Below, piece by piece: positions 1-5,934 of a DNA stretch of 5,934 nucleotides; position 1 is the first letter of the stretch, and the number at the start of each line of letters is the position of its first letter. The translations under genes were made by a program, and so were the position numbers. Under the pieces are notes generated by a model. The model had not been told where the DNA came from. It did no database searches and was given only the letters and a program-made list of their open reading frames with translations. The stretch spans positions 1 through 5,934 of the forward strand of contig JAKJAE010000173.1 in assembly GCA_022707665.1 (NCBI GenBank), given 5' to 3'. This stretch comes from Chloroflexota bacterium. Lineage in GTDB: Bacteria; Chloroflexota; Anaerolineae; B4-G1; SLSP01.

Positions 1-1615
1 GGGCTTCCCAACTCAGGCGCTGCTCGTCGACCACACGCTGCTCGATTGCTGCAAACGAGTCCGCGACTGTGGCAAGCCCAACGGCGTCAAATGCGAGATC
101 GACGATATCGACGCCGCCCGCGGCAACGTCCAGCCCGCGTTCGATAGGTCCGTGGCAGAAGAGATTCAGCACGATCTCGGGGTAGTTGCGCGACTGGCGC
201 TCCATGTGGAGGTCCTTGCCTACCTTGGTCGCCTCGACGACGATGCTCAGGTGCTCGGCATATCGGGCCCAGAGCTCATCCATCGTGCGCGATGACGTGC
301 TATCCGCCATCATATCGTCCAGCGCCATGAGCATCGGTGTGATCAGACACAGCCGTGTTACGTCCTGGAGGCAGTACTCGATCCCGGGCAGCGCCGTCCA
401 GTTGCAGCCTACCTTGGCGCGCATTCGGGCCAGCTCAATGGGATGGCCGTTCTTCATGAATCCCGCATCCAGCCCGCCCGAAAGGGCGAAGTCCACGCCA
501 GTCCCGTCGGCGATCATATACTCGAGAGCACGACGGAGCAGGCTTTGGTCCATCCCTTCGTAAACGCGCAACGCGATGTTGGTGGGAATCCGAACGCGAT
601 GCATTGCCTCAAGGATCAGGAAGGACATCTTGCTGGCCAGGTCGCGCCCGTCGGGTGCCTGTCCGCCAATCTGCGAGTAGTGGGGGTCGTTAAAGAACAT
701 GCTGGCCAGATGCCAGATCACGGAGTCGTCGGTCTCACGACCCGCGGCGATGTCGGCCTCATAGTAGGGTCGCAGGAGTTCGTCGAGCTGTCCCAGGGCT
801 CCGCCTAGCGCCCACATCCGGTCGATCGACTGGGCCCAGACGAGGAACTGGCAGGCCTCGCGCAGGGTGCGCGGTGCGCCATCGATGAGCCATTCATTGA
901 CCTCGGCGATGTCGAGCAGGTTCTGGCGGGTGAGGGCATCCTCTTCCTTTGCTGCCATCTCCCGTGCCAGGTCGACGTGGCGCTGGATCCAGGTCTGCAC
1001 GCCGAGGACAAGCTGCTCCTCACCATCGTAGAAGGCGGTGTCGGACGGGCTATTGATCGCCCGGTAGTGACGAATCTTGGCCAGCAGGCCACCCCAACCC
1101 AGTTCCAGACCGATGCGCATGTCGGGGCCGAAGTGGTTCCTGGCTCCGACACCAGGCCCCGCGTGGTATTTCTGGAAAAGGTCGAAGAGTCCAATGGGAC
1201 GATCCTCTGGCCTCCAGCTCTGGGGAAAGCTTCCATCTGCGGGGCGTTGGCGTGGCGTCTTCTTCTGCTTCGCACTGCCCATCCCTGACTCCAGATCGAA
1301 CCCAGCCAGACCGGGGATCCCTTTGTAGACCCAGGCCCCGGCCATCGAGCTCATGGGGTGGATATAGAGCGGGTGAATCTCGAGCCAGCGGCGGAAGTTG
1401 GTGCCGATGCACAGCGGGCCGAAGCATCCCCCTGAGGGGTGGTTGGGAATCGCCTCAAAGGGGATCGGCTCGGTCCAGGGGATATAGCCGTGGTCGTCGG
1501 TGTCGAAGTGGCCGTAGAGCTCGACTTTGAGGGCAGTATGCTCCATCTTTGTGTCGTGTAGGGCGCTAATGCGCTGTTGGTAGATCGAGGACGGAGTGTT
1601 GTTGATGGGGGTCAT
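1..1615 (-). CDS. Glycyl radical enzyme (pyruvate formate-lyase superfamily), substrate unknown, 3' end cut by window edge
   Basis: I translated this frame by hand: it is open for 538 codons from an ATG at 1615 to the window edge, without stop or frameshift. The start has a GGAG site 8 nt upstream. Superfamily features: residues about 165-185 (HFGPDMRIGLELGWGGLL), about 190-220 (FYDGEEQLVLGVQTWIQRH), the segment 248-290 (GAPRTLREACQFLVW, then GQLDELLRPYYEADIAAG), the QIGGQAPDGRD stretch near 314-324, the presumed thiyl-radical loop VGCNWTALPG at 402-411 with Cys404, and the late segment GLATVADSFAAIEQRVVDEQ near 513-532. Known members use a C-terminal glycyl radical, installed by a radical-SAM activase, to form a Cys thiyl radical that attacks the substrate in the cytoplasm without oxygen. 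Cys404 agrees with its position in known members (near 420-500), so roughly 200-300 residues, including the Gly-radical loop, should lie left of the window. Cys404 is followed by Asn-Trp, not by x-Glu, so a typical diol dehydratase or choline-lyase role is not supported. Superfamily is firm; reaction is unassigned. Confidence 0.9.
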   Translation of the reverse strand, partial: MTPINNTPSSIYQQRISALHDTKMEHTALKVELYGHFDTDDHGYIPWTEPIPFEAIPNHPSGGCFGPLCIGTNFRRWLEIHPLYIHPMSSMAGAWVYKGIPGLAGFDLESGMGSAKQKKTPRQRPADGSFPQSWRPEDRPIGLFDLFQKYHAGPGVGARNHFGPDMRIGLELGWGGLLAKIRHYRAINSPSDTAFYDGEEQLVLGVQTWIQRHVDLAREMAAKEEDALTRQNLLDIAEVNEWLIDGAPRTLREACQFLVWAQSIDRMWALGGALGQLDELLRPYYEADIAAGRETDDSVIWHLASMFFNDPHYSQIGGQAPDGRDLASKMSFLILEAMHRVRIPTNIALRVYEGMDQSLLRRALEYMIADGTGVDFALSGGLDAGFMKNGHPIELARMRAKVGCNWTALPGIEYCLQDVTRLCLITPMLMALDDMMADSTSSRTMDELWARYAEHLSIVVEATKVGKDLHMERQSRNYPEIVLNLFCHGPIERGLDVAAGGVDIVDLAFDAVGLATVADSFAAIEQRVVDEQRLSWEA

Positions 1616-1623
1616 GGTGTTTT

Positions 1624-1627
1624 CTCC
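1624..1627 (-). promoter_or_regulatory. Ribosome binding site of the glycyl radical enzyme gene
   Basis: GGAG on the minus strand, 8 nt before the ATG at 1615. It supports this ATG as the start, and the next in-frame ATG (residue 24) lies well inside the frame. Confidence 0.7.
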
Positions 1628-1628
1628 A

Positions 1629-1649
1629 GTGTGGTGTGTGAGTGTGTGA
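1629..1649. repeat. Low-complexity GT/CA tract in the spacer before the glycyl radical enzyme gene
   Basis: The plus strand reads almost purely alternating G and T (gtgtggtgtgtgagtgtgtg), so the minus-strand mRNA has an unstructured CA-rich leader just before the GGAG site. It fills most of the 35-nt spacer between the exported-protein gene and the glycyl radical enzyme gene. A CA-rich stretch could keep the ribosome site open, which is inference. Confidence 0.6.
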
Positions 1650-1650
1650 A

Positions 1651-2652
1651 CTATGAGCTGTTGCCTGGATCGAGCTTCGCGACCTCCTGAGGAGACGAGA
1701 AGGCGACCTGACGCCAGAAGTCCAGGTCCACATCCTCTGGGAGCTCCCAGCCATTGGCGAGCAGCCAGTCAAGGTGGACGAGAAAATAGCGCATCACGCG
1801 CGCGTTGTTGTTCTGCCCCAGCAGGACTGCCCAGTCGCCTTTTGCAGCATAGTAATCATCGGCAATGCCGGGGCTGTTCTGACCCAGGGAGAGCACCATA
1901 TAGCGTTCCGTCAGCGAAAGTTGCACCTCAGGGTCCCGATAGGCGTCGATGCGTTCGTTGGTCACCTTGAGTTTAGCGACCATACCGCGCACGGCGATCT
2001 CAGGATCAAAGAGGTCCATTGGGTCCAGAGCGATCCCGAGCGACACCGCCTCGGTGGGGCGGATCTGCGCGATGCCAACTGACATATTTTCTTTCCCGGG
2101 CAGAAAGAGCGTGGTCTGCTCGAGAATGTCGAGTCCGAAGATGCGTTCGACGTCGCTCGCTTGCTCAGCGATCGCTGCCGCTACCATGACAGGGGCGATA
2201 TCCGGATACTCTCCAGCTACCCTGCGGATCAGATCGGCGTTGTTGAGAACGTCGGATCGCCCGTGCAGAAGGCAGACCGGTGTTCCATCTTCTGCTTCAA
2301 GGTAGTCGTCCCCTGTTCTGAACAAGGGCGAACTGCCTTGTGAGATCAGCTCCTGGTAGAGCAGGTAGCGAGCCTCCCAAAGTGCATCATCCGAGGCCGG
2401 CGATGCCGACTCGGGCTCCTGCGCCCAGATGGGGACGACGGCTGGCTGCTTCCGAGATCTGGAGGTCGACACGTCTGACTTTGCGAGACCGCAGAGCACA
2501 AGCCCTTTCTGCGCGCCGGCTTTGGACTCTGCGACCTCGGGTAGGCCGGGACTGTCGTAGGCCGAACCTGGGTGGGCAACGGCGGCCTGCGCGATGAGAG
2601 CCGCAACAACAATGGCAACCACAGCCGGGCCTGACGTGGGACGACTACGCAT
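1651..2652 (-). CDS. Exported protein with lysozyme/transglycosylase-like region, function unknown
   Basis: A 333-residue reading from the ATG at 2652. I prefer this start because it puts a classic signal peptide at the N-terminus: MRSR, a hydrophobic core at about 9-23, and an Ala-Val-Ala cleavage site after residue 26. The frame also continues up to an ATG at 2751 (366 residues), which would bury the signal behind 33 extra residues; neither start has a strong Shine-Dalgarno site. Residues about 60-95 are a Ser/Pro/Ala-rich linker. Residues about 139-300 resemble the lysozyme-like fold of lytic transglycosylases: Glu163 in AAAIAEQAS, then SVGIAQIRPTEA at 191-202 recalling the GLMQ-type motif, a DPEIAVRGMVAKL helix at 217-228, and LGQNSPG where such enzymes often carry an YNAG motif. 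Two cysteines (54 and 127) could pair outside the cell. Likely role is peptidoglycan binding or cleavage, by resemblance only. It is followed after 35 nt by the glycyl radical enzyme gene and is probably cotranscribed with it. Confidence 0.8.
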   Translation of the reverse strand: MRSRPTSGPAVVAIVVAALIAQAAVAHPGSAYDSPGLPEVAESKAGAQKGLVLCGLAKSDVSTSRSRKQPAVVPIWAQEPESASPASDDALWEARYLLYQELISQGSSPLFRTGDDYLEAEDGTPVCLLHGRSDVLNNADLIRRVAGEYPDIAPVMVAAAIAEQASDVERIFGLDILEQTTLFLPGKENMSVGIAQIRPTEAVSLGIALDPMDLFDPEIAVRGMVAKLKVTNERIDAYRDPEVQLSLTERYMVLSLGQNSPGIADDYYAAKGDWAVLLGQNNNARVMRYFLVHLDWLLANGWELPEDVDLDFWRQVAFSSPQEVAKLDPGNSS

Positions 2653-2770
2653 AGCTATCGGCAGAAACCATTCCCGTTCGTCGAATTCGCGGCAACCCGA
2701 AACGTATGACGTGGCACCGGATCGAGGGATCAGGAGCCCTACCGCGTGCATCCCTATCTAGACCAATCTC

Positions 2771-2779
2771 ATTATACCA
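2771..2779 (-). promoter_or_regulatory. Extended -10 promoter (TGG-TATAAT) of the exported-protein gene
   Basis: On the minus strand the sequence reads TGGTATAAT: a perfect TATAAT at 2771-2776 preceded by the TGn extension. The -35 position (about 2794-2799, ATCTCT) is poor, which the extended -10 element can compensate for. Transcription would start near 2764. That leaves a leader of about 110 nt if translation starts at 2652, or only about 12 nt if it starts at 2751. The promoter lies between the copA stop and the exported-protein gene, so that gene and the glycyl radical enzyme gene can be expressed apart from the copper operon. Confidence 0.65.
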
Positions 2780-2788
2780 TAGACATAG

Positions 2789-2825
2789 TGGCCAGAGATG
2801 CTTGAGCAACACAAGTCCCTGGCCA
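2789..2825 (-). terminator. Imperfect inverted repeat, possible terminator of the copper operon
   Basis: Arms 2789-2798 (tggccagaga) and 2816-2825 (tccctggcca) form a 10-bp stem in minus-strand RNA with one G-U pair, around a 17-nt loop. It starts 17 nt after the copA stop, where a terminator is expected. No U-tract follows and the loop is large, so it is not a textbook intrinsic terminator. It also covers the -35 area of the next promoter and could instead be a protein binding site. Confidence 0.4.
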
Positions 2826-2842
2826 CCACCAGACGCTCCATC

Positions 2843-5305
2843 CTAGTCGGATATGCTGGCCCGTTTAAGCCGCAGGCTGTTGGTCACGACAAAGACGCTG
2901 CTGAACGCCATGGCAGCGGCGGCGAGCATAGGACTCAGCAGTCCTACCGCGGCTGCGGGAATCAGGATGACGTTGTAGAAGAAAGCCCAGAACAGGTTCT
3001 GTTTGATCGTGCGCAATGTCCTACGGGACAGAGCGATAGCCCTTGAGACGCCGTGCAGGTCACCGCTCATCAGCACGATGGGCGCGGAGGCCATCGCGAC
3101 GTCGGTGCCGGTGCCGATGGCAATGCCGACGTCGGCCTGGGCGAGGGCTGGTGCATCGTTGATGCCGTCTCCCACCATTGCGACGATTTCGCCGTTGGCT
3201 TGGAGGCTGCGAACCTCGGCCGCCTTGTCGCCGGGAAGCACCTCGGATAGGACGCGATCTACCCCGACCTGGTTGGCGATCACACGTGCTGTCTGTGCCG
3301 TGTCGCCTGTGAGCATCACAACCTGGAGCCCCAGAGCCTTCAGTTGGGCAATCGCCTGGGCTGAGGTCTCCTTCACGGTATCGGCAACACCGATAACGCC
3401 CGCCGCCGTGCGCTCAACTGCCACGAGCATCGCGCTCTTGCCCTGGTCCTGAATGCGTTGTTGGGCAGCGTCCAGGGCGTATAGCGATACGCCGTGCTTG
3501 GCCATTAGTCGGGCATTTCCGACCAGGACTTCGCGTCCATCGACTCTGGCACTGACGCCGTGACCGGCTTCAGCACGAAAGCCCTCGGGATCGGAAAGGC
3601 GGAGCCCGCGATCGCCAGCCTCGGCGAGGATGGCCTCTCCGATGGGGTGCTCGCTGCCCTTTTCGACCGACGCTGCCAGTCGCAGCAGCTCATTGGGATC
3701 CAGGAGGAGCCCTTCATCTCCCGGATCCGCCGTGATTACGTCTGTGACCGCTGGCTGCCCCCGGGTGATCGTTCCTGTCTTGTCGAGTACGACCGTCGTA
3801 AGGCGCCCGGCGCGCTCAAGAGCCTCGCCCGACTTCAAGAGGACGCCCATTTGCGCCCCTCTTCCTGTTCCCACCATCACCGCAGTGGGAGTTGCCAGGC
3901 CCATCGCGCATGGACACGCAATGACCAGAACGGCCACCATGTGGATCAGCGATCTTGTGAAGCGCCCGACATCGGCGCCGGCTGGCATGGGAACGAACAG
4001 ATACCAGACCAACGCTGTGATCAGGGCTGTGGCGATGACAGCAGGCACGAAGTAGGCCGAGATCCGGTCGGCCAGTTTCTGTATGGGCGCTTTGCTGCCC
4101 TGTGCTTCCTCGACGAGGCGGATGATCTGAGCGAGCGCCGTTTCCTTGCCGACCTTGGTCGCCTCGAATTTGAGGAGGCCGAACTTGTTGAGTGTGGCGC
4201 CGACGACCGTTGCCCCCGGGCCCTTCTCAACGGGCAGAGACTCACCTGTGAGCATCGATTCATCAACGCTCGACCGGCCCTCGATGATGACCCCATCGAC
4301 GGGGATTGTCTCTCCCGGCCGAACGGTGACGATGTCGCCCACGCGCACTTCGTCGATCGGCACCTCCATCTCGCGCGGACCAAGTCCCATTCGGTCATCA
4401 CGGAGGACACGGGCGGTCTTTGAGCGCAGGCTCATCAGTTTCTTGATCGCCTCACTCGTACGTCCCTTCGCACGCGCCTCAAGGAACTTTCCCAACTTGA
4501 TCAGGGTGATGATCACGGCGGCCGTCTCGAAGTAGACATGGCCACCTAACCACCCAAAGGTGATGGGCAACGAGTAGAAGTATGCGGCGGAACTGCCCAG
4601 TGCCACGAGTACGTCCATGTTGGCGGCGCGATTGCGGAGTGCCTTTACCGCGCCGACATAGTACTGCCAACCCACGTAGAACTGCACCGGCGTGGCCAGG
4701 GCAAGCATCACCCACTTGAGCCAAGGTGCATGGGACCATGCCATGGGTAAGAGGCCCAGATCCGACCCCATCGACAGGACAAAGAGCGGCACTGTGAACA
4801 GCAACCCCACCGTCAGCAGGTGGCGCTGGTGTGCGGTCTCTGCAGCACGCGCCAGAGCCTCGGCATCTTCAGCCTGGCCACCGATCTCGACCGCTTCGAA
4901 CCCCGCTGAAGCGACGGTTCGGCGCAAATCTCCCTGGCTGACGATTGTTGGTATGTACTGGATGCGCGCCCGCTCGCCCACGAAGTCAACGTGAGCACTG
5001 AGAACGCCCTCTACCTTGTGTAGGGCTGCCGCCAGCCGAGTTGCATCGGTGATGTCGCTCATCCTTCGGATGATGAGGTCGGCTTCGCCGGTTGCGATTC
5101 CATAGCCGGCACGTTCGACCCGTCCAATCAGGTCGGGAAGGAATACGAGGGTGGGGTCGAATTCGACGGTGGCACGCTCCGAAGACAGGTTGACGGCGGC
5201 GCCCTGCACACCGCTGACCCTTTTCAGGCTACGCTCAATCGTTGCCACGCAGTTGGCGCACGTCATCCCGGTGACCGGAAGGGTGAGGCGTCGCGTCTCG
5301 GCCAT
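2843..5305 (-). CDS. copA: Copper-exporting P1B-1-type ATPase CopA
   Basis: An 820-residue inner-membrane pump that uses ATP to move Cu(I) out of the cytoplasm. The ATG at 5305 is chosen because AGGAGG sits 7 nt before it and the protein then begins directly with the metal domain; an ATG at 5344 in the same frame has no such support. Order: metal-binding domain 1 with GMTCANC (Cys16, Cys19); a second ferredoxin-like repeat at about 76-141 without any cysteine; membrane segments at about 162-182, 195-216, 232-250 and 254-272; actuator domain with TGES at 353-356; membrane segments at about 418-438 and 452-475, the latter with the Cu(I) site CPC at 464-466; phosphorylation site DKTGT at 508-512 (Asp508); SEHPIG at 551-556; TGD at 666-668; GDGINDAP at 712-719; last two membrane segments at about 770-811 with Tyr777-Asn778 and the MAFSS motif (Met799, Ser802, Ser803). 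CPC, YN and MxxSS together indicate monovalent copper (or silver) specificity. Length fits the family. It follows copZ by 46 nt and is probably regulated by CsoR. Confidence 0.97.
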   Translation of the reverse strand: MAETRRLTLPVTGMTCANCVATIERSLKRVSGVQGAAVNLSSERATVEFDPTLVFLPDLIGRVERAGYGIATGEADLIIRRMSDITDATRLAAALHKVEGVLSAHVDFVGERARIQYIPTIVSQGDLRRTVASAGFEAVEIGGQAEDAEALARAAETAHQRHLLTVGLLFTVPLFVLSMGSDLGLLPMAWSHAPWLKWVMLALATPVQFYVGWQYYVGAVKALRNRAANMDVLVALGSSAAYFYSLPITFGWLGGHVYFETAAVIITLIKLGKFLEARAKGRTSEAIKKLMSLRSKTARVLRDDRMGLGPREMEVPIDEVRVGDIVTVRPGETIPVDGVIIEGRSSVDESMLTGESLPVEKGPGATVVGATLNKFGLLKFEATKVGKETALAQIIRLVEEAQGSKAPIQKLADRISAYFVPAVIATALITALVWYLFVPMPAGADVGRFTRSLIHMVAVLVIACPCAMGLATPTAVMVGTGRGAQMGVLLKSGEALERAGRLTTVVLDKTGTITRGQPAVTDVITADPGDEGLLLDPNELLRLAASVEKGSEHPIGEAILAEAGDRGLRLSDPEGFRAEAGHGVSARVDGREVLVGNARLMAKHGVSLYALDAAQQRIQDQGKSAMLVAVERTAAGVIGVADTVKETSAQAIAQLKALGLQVVMLTGDTAQTARVIANQVGVDRVLSEVLPGDKAAEVRSLQANGEIVAMVGDGINDAPALAQADVGIAIGTGTDVAMASAPIVLMSGDLHGVSRAIALSRRTLRTIKQNLFWAFFYNVILIPAAAVGLLSPMLAAAAMAFSSVFVVTNSLRLKRASISD
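4883..5080 (-). other. Degenerate second metal-binding (HMA-like) domain inside CopA
   Basis: CopA residues about 76-141. The pattern of a ferredoxin-like HMA domain is visible ([20 protein letters not shown], a second strand, then [15 protein letters not shown]), but the place of the CxxC motif is taken by RMSDITDAT, with no cysteine in the domain. It cannot bind Cu(I) through the usual thiolates. It may serve as a structural or docking module; this role is inference. Confidence 0.7.
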
Positions 5306-5312
5306 GGTTATG

Positions 5313-5318
5313 CCTCCT
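5313..5318 (-). promoter_or_regulatory. Strong ribosome binding site of copA
   Basis: AGGAGG on the minus strand, 7 nt before the ATG at 5305. It decides the copA start against the in-frame ATG at 5344. Confidence 0.85.
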
Positions 5319-5330
5319 GGAAGCGCGTCT

Positions 5331-5348
5331 CTGTGTAACTGCACACAG
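5331..5348 (-). repeat. Small inverted repeat between copZ and copA
   Basis: A perfect 6-bp stem (ctgtgt at 5331-5336, acacag at 5343-5348) with a 6-nt loop, located 3 nt after the copZ stop. There is no U-tract, so complete termination is unlikely. It could set the relative amounts of CopZ and CopA mRNA by stabilising the upstream end or by partial termination. It is short enough to be chance. Confidence 0.35.
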
Positions 5349-5351
5349 GCA

Positions 5352-5558
5352 TCAGCTTGCGACCGGGTAGTTGATCTCGATCAGGAGAGCCCTGATCTGA
5401 TCTTCCGACGCCGGTGCGTCGAAGGTGATGGTTGCCTTCTTTGTGTTGACATCGGCCTCAACTGTCTGCACGCCTGGCAGCTCGCCAAGTTCCATCTTGA
5501 TGGTATGCACGCAGTGCTTGCACGAGATATTCGGGATGTGGTAAGTGACGGTCGTCAT
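5352..5558 (-). CDS. copZ: Copper chaperone CopZ-like HMA-domain protein
   Basis: A 68-residue cytosolic protein made of one heavy-metal-associated domain. The ATG at 5558 is chosen because AGGAGA precedes it by 6 nt and the domain begins directly after it; an in-frame ATG at 5606 would add 16 residues that do not belong to the fold. The Cu(I) site is CKHC (Cys13, Cys16), preceded by Pro-Asn-Ile-Ser instead of the more common Gly-Met-Thr. The rest follows the family: [20 protein letters not shown], a strand ending in ATITFDA, and a last helix reaching EINYPVAS. Proteins of this type bind one Cu(I) between the two cysteines and deliver it to the N-terminal domain of CopA or to the CsoR sensor. 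It lies between csoR and copA with gaps of 56 and 46 nt, as a classic copper operon member. Confidence 0.93.
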   Translation of the reverse strand: MTTVTYHIPNISCKHCVHTIKMELGELPGVQTVEADVNTKKATITFDAPASEDQIRALLIEINYPVAS

Positions 5559-5564
5559 CGCTTG

Positions 5565-5570
5565 TCTCCT
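5565..5570 (-). promoter_or_regulatory. Ribosome binding site of copZ
   Basis: AGGAGA on the minus strand, 6 nt before the ATG at 5558. It supports the 68-residue CopZ over the longer in-frame reading from 5606. Confidence 0.8.
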
Positions 5571-5614
5571 GTCGTCTATATGATCACCGGTTCTGAGTTG
5601 TACCATTGAGGCCC

Positions 5615-5929
5615 CTAGGCCTTCGTTGCCATCTGGAAAACGTCGCTGATCTCTTTGAGCACCCGTTCGCGTTCGGACTCATCGTCGCCGCGCACAGCCG
5701 TCAGGACGCACGTGTTCAGGTGCTCGTCCAGGATTTGCACACTGATCTTGGCCAGGGCTGCCTGTACAGCCTGGATCTGGTGGATGACGTCGATACAGTA
5801 GGCGTCTTCCTCCAGCATCTTCTGGATGCCCCGGAGATGGCCCTCGGCGCTCCTGAGCCGCTGGAGTGCGCCCTCGTGGTGACTGCCATGGCGGGGAGTC
5901 TCTTCCTTGTGGATATGAGTGTGTGCCAA
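5615..5929 (-). CDS. csoR: Copper-sensing transcriptional repressor, CsoR/RcnR (DUF156) family
   Basis: A 104-residue all-helical repressor if started at the TTG at 5929. The frame is still open to the window edge five bases further, so the true start could be upstream, and no ribosome site can be seen. The family pattern is clear: LQRLRSAEGHLRGIQKMLEE at about 22-41, then Tyr44-Cys45, QIQAVQAALAKIS at about 51-63, and HLNTC with His70 and Cys74. Cys45, His70 and Cys74 match the Cys-His-Cys Cu(I) ligand set of CsoR (Cys-His-x3-Cys spacing in the second helix), which sets it apart from nickel, formaldehyde and persulfide sensing relatives. The N-terminus is His-rich (HTHIHK, then HGSHHEG), which may bind extra metal. 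Family members hold operators as tetramers and let go when Cu(I) binds. As first gene of csoR-copZ-copA it should regulate its own operon from an operator outside the window. Confidence 0.92.
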   Translation of the reverse strand: MAHTHIHKEETPRHGSHHEGALQRLRSAEGHLRGIQKMLEEDAYCIDVIHQIQAVQAALAKISVQILDEHLNTCVLTAVRGDDESERERVLKEISDVFQMATKA

Positions 5930-5934
5930 TTCGC

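Noticed and set aside
186..808. Plus-strand frames of about 120 codons
   Set aside because: They are antisense to the glycyl radical enzyme gene and have no family features.
805..1427. Two overlapping minus-strand frames of 156 and 125 codons
   Set aside because: Both are out of frame with the glycyl radical enzyme, which stays open through this region and has clear family motifs. Their Arg/Ser/Pro-rich translations look like shadows.
1381..1440. Possible frameshift in the glycyl radical enzyme gene at the run of Gs (ccctcaggggg)
   Set aside because: Careful reading of the complementary strand gives five Gs and an unbroken frame (NHPSGGCFGPLC), so no frameshift is needed.
3560..4423. 287-codon open frame on the plus strand
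   Set aside because: It lies wholly antisense to the core of copA, has no recognisable domain and shows low-complexity His/Arg/Asp composition, typical of a shadow frame in GC-rich DNA.
5559..5614. Separate promoter for copZ in the csoR-copZ gap
   Set aside because: Only a weak -10-like CATATA stretch and no convincing -35 are visible, and close spacing fits cotranscription with csoR.
1..5934. CRISPR array, tRNA, rRNA, insertion sequence or attachment site
   Set aside because: No regularly spaced repeats, no tRNA-like clover-leaf sequence, no transposase and no long terminal inverted repeats were seen. The window is filled by five genes with short gaps.

Overview
The window holds five protein genes, all on the minus strand, so transcription runs from right to left. 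Every longer open frame on the plus strand is a shadow of one of these genes. The DNA is moderately GC-rich with bacterial-style Shine-Dalgarno sites and one clear sigma70-type promoter. The protein styles (copper ATPase with a cysteine-less second metal domain, CopZ with a short IPNIS lead-in, His-rich CsoR) remind me of Chloroflexota or a similar deep bacterial lineage, but this is an impression and not a proven placement. A glycyl radical enzyme implies that the host lives, at least at times, without oxygen.

Right part (about 2843-5934): a copper homeostasis operon in the order csoR (copper-sensing repressor), copZ (small copper chaperone), copA (P1B-1 copper-exporting ATPase). The likely logic is that CsoR releases DNA when it binds Cu(I), CopZ carries cytosolic Cu(I), and CopA pumps it out. 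The csoR start lies at the extreme right edge, and its promoter and operator are probably outside the window.

Middle (about 1651-2842): after copA comes an imperfect hairpin that may end the copper transcript, directly followed by an extended -10 promoter (TGG-TATAAT). This drives a gene for an exported protein with a signal peptide and a lysozyme/transglycosylase-like region.

Left part (1-1615): 35 nt after that gene a long reading frame starts and stays open for 538 codons to the window edge. It is a glycyl radical enzyme of the pyruvate formate-lyase superfamily, cut off before its C-terminal radical domain. Its presumed active-site loop reads VGCNWTALPG, without the glutamate two residues after the cysteine that marks the well-known eliminating glycyl radical enzymes, and its N-terminal region looks unlike the textbook members. 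Its substrate cannot be assigned from the sequence. It is the most interesting object in the window.
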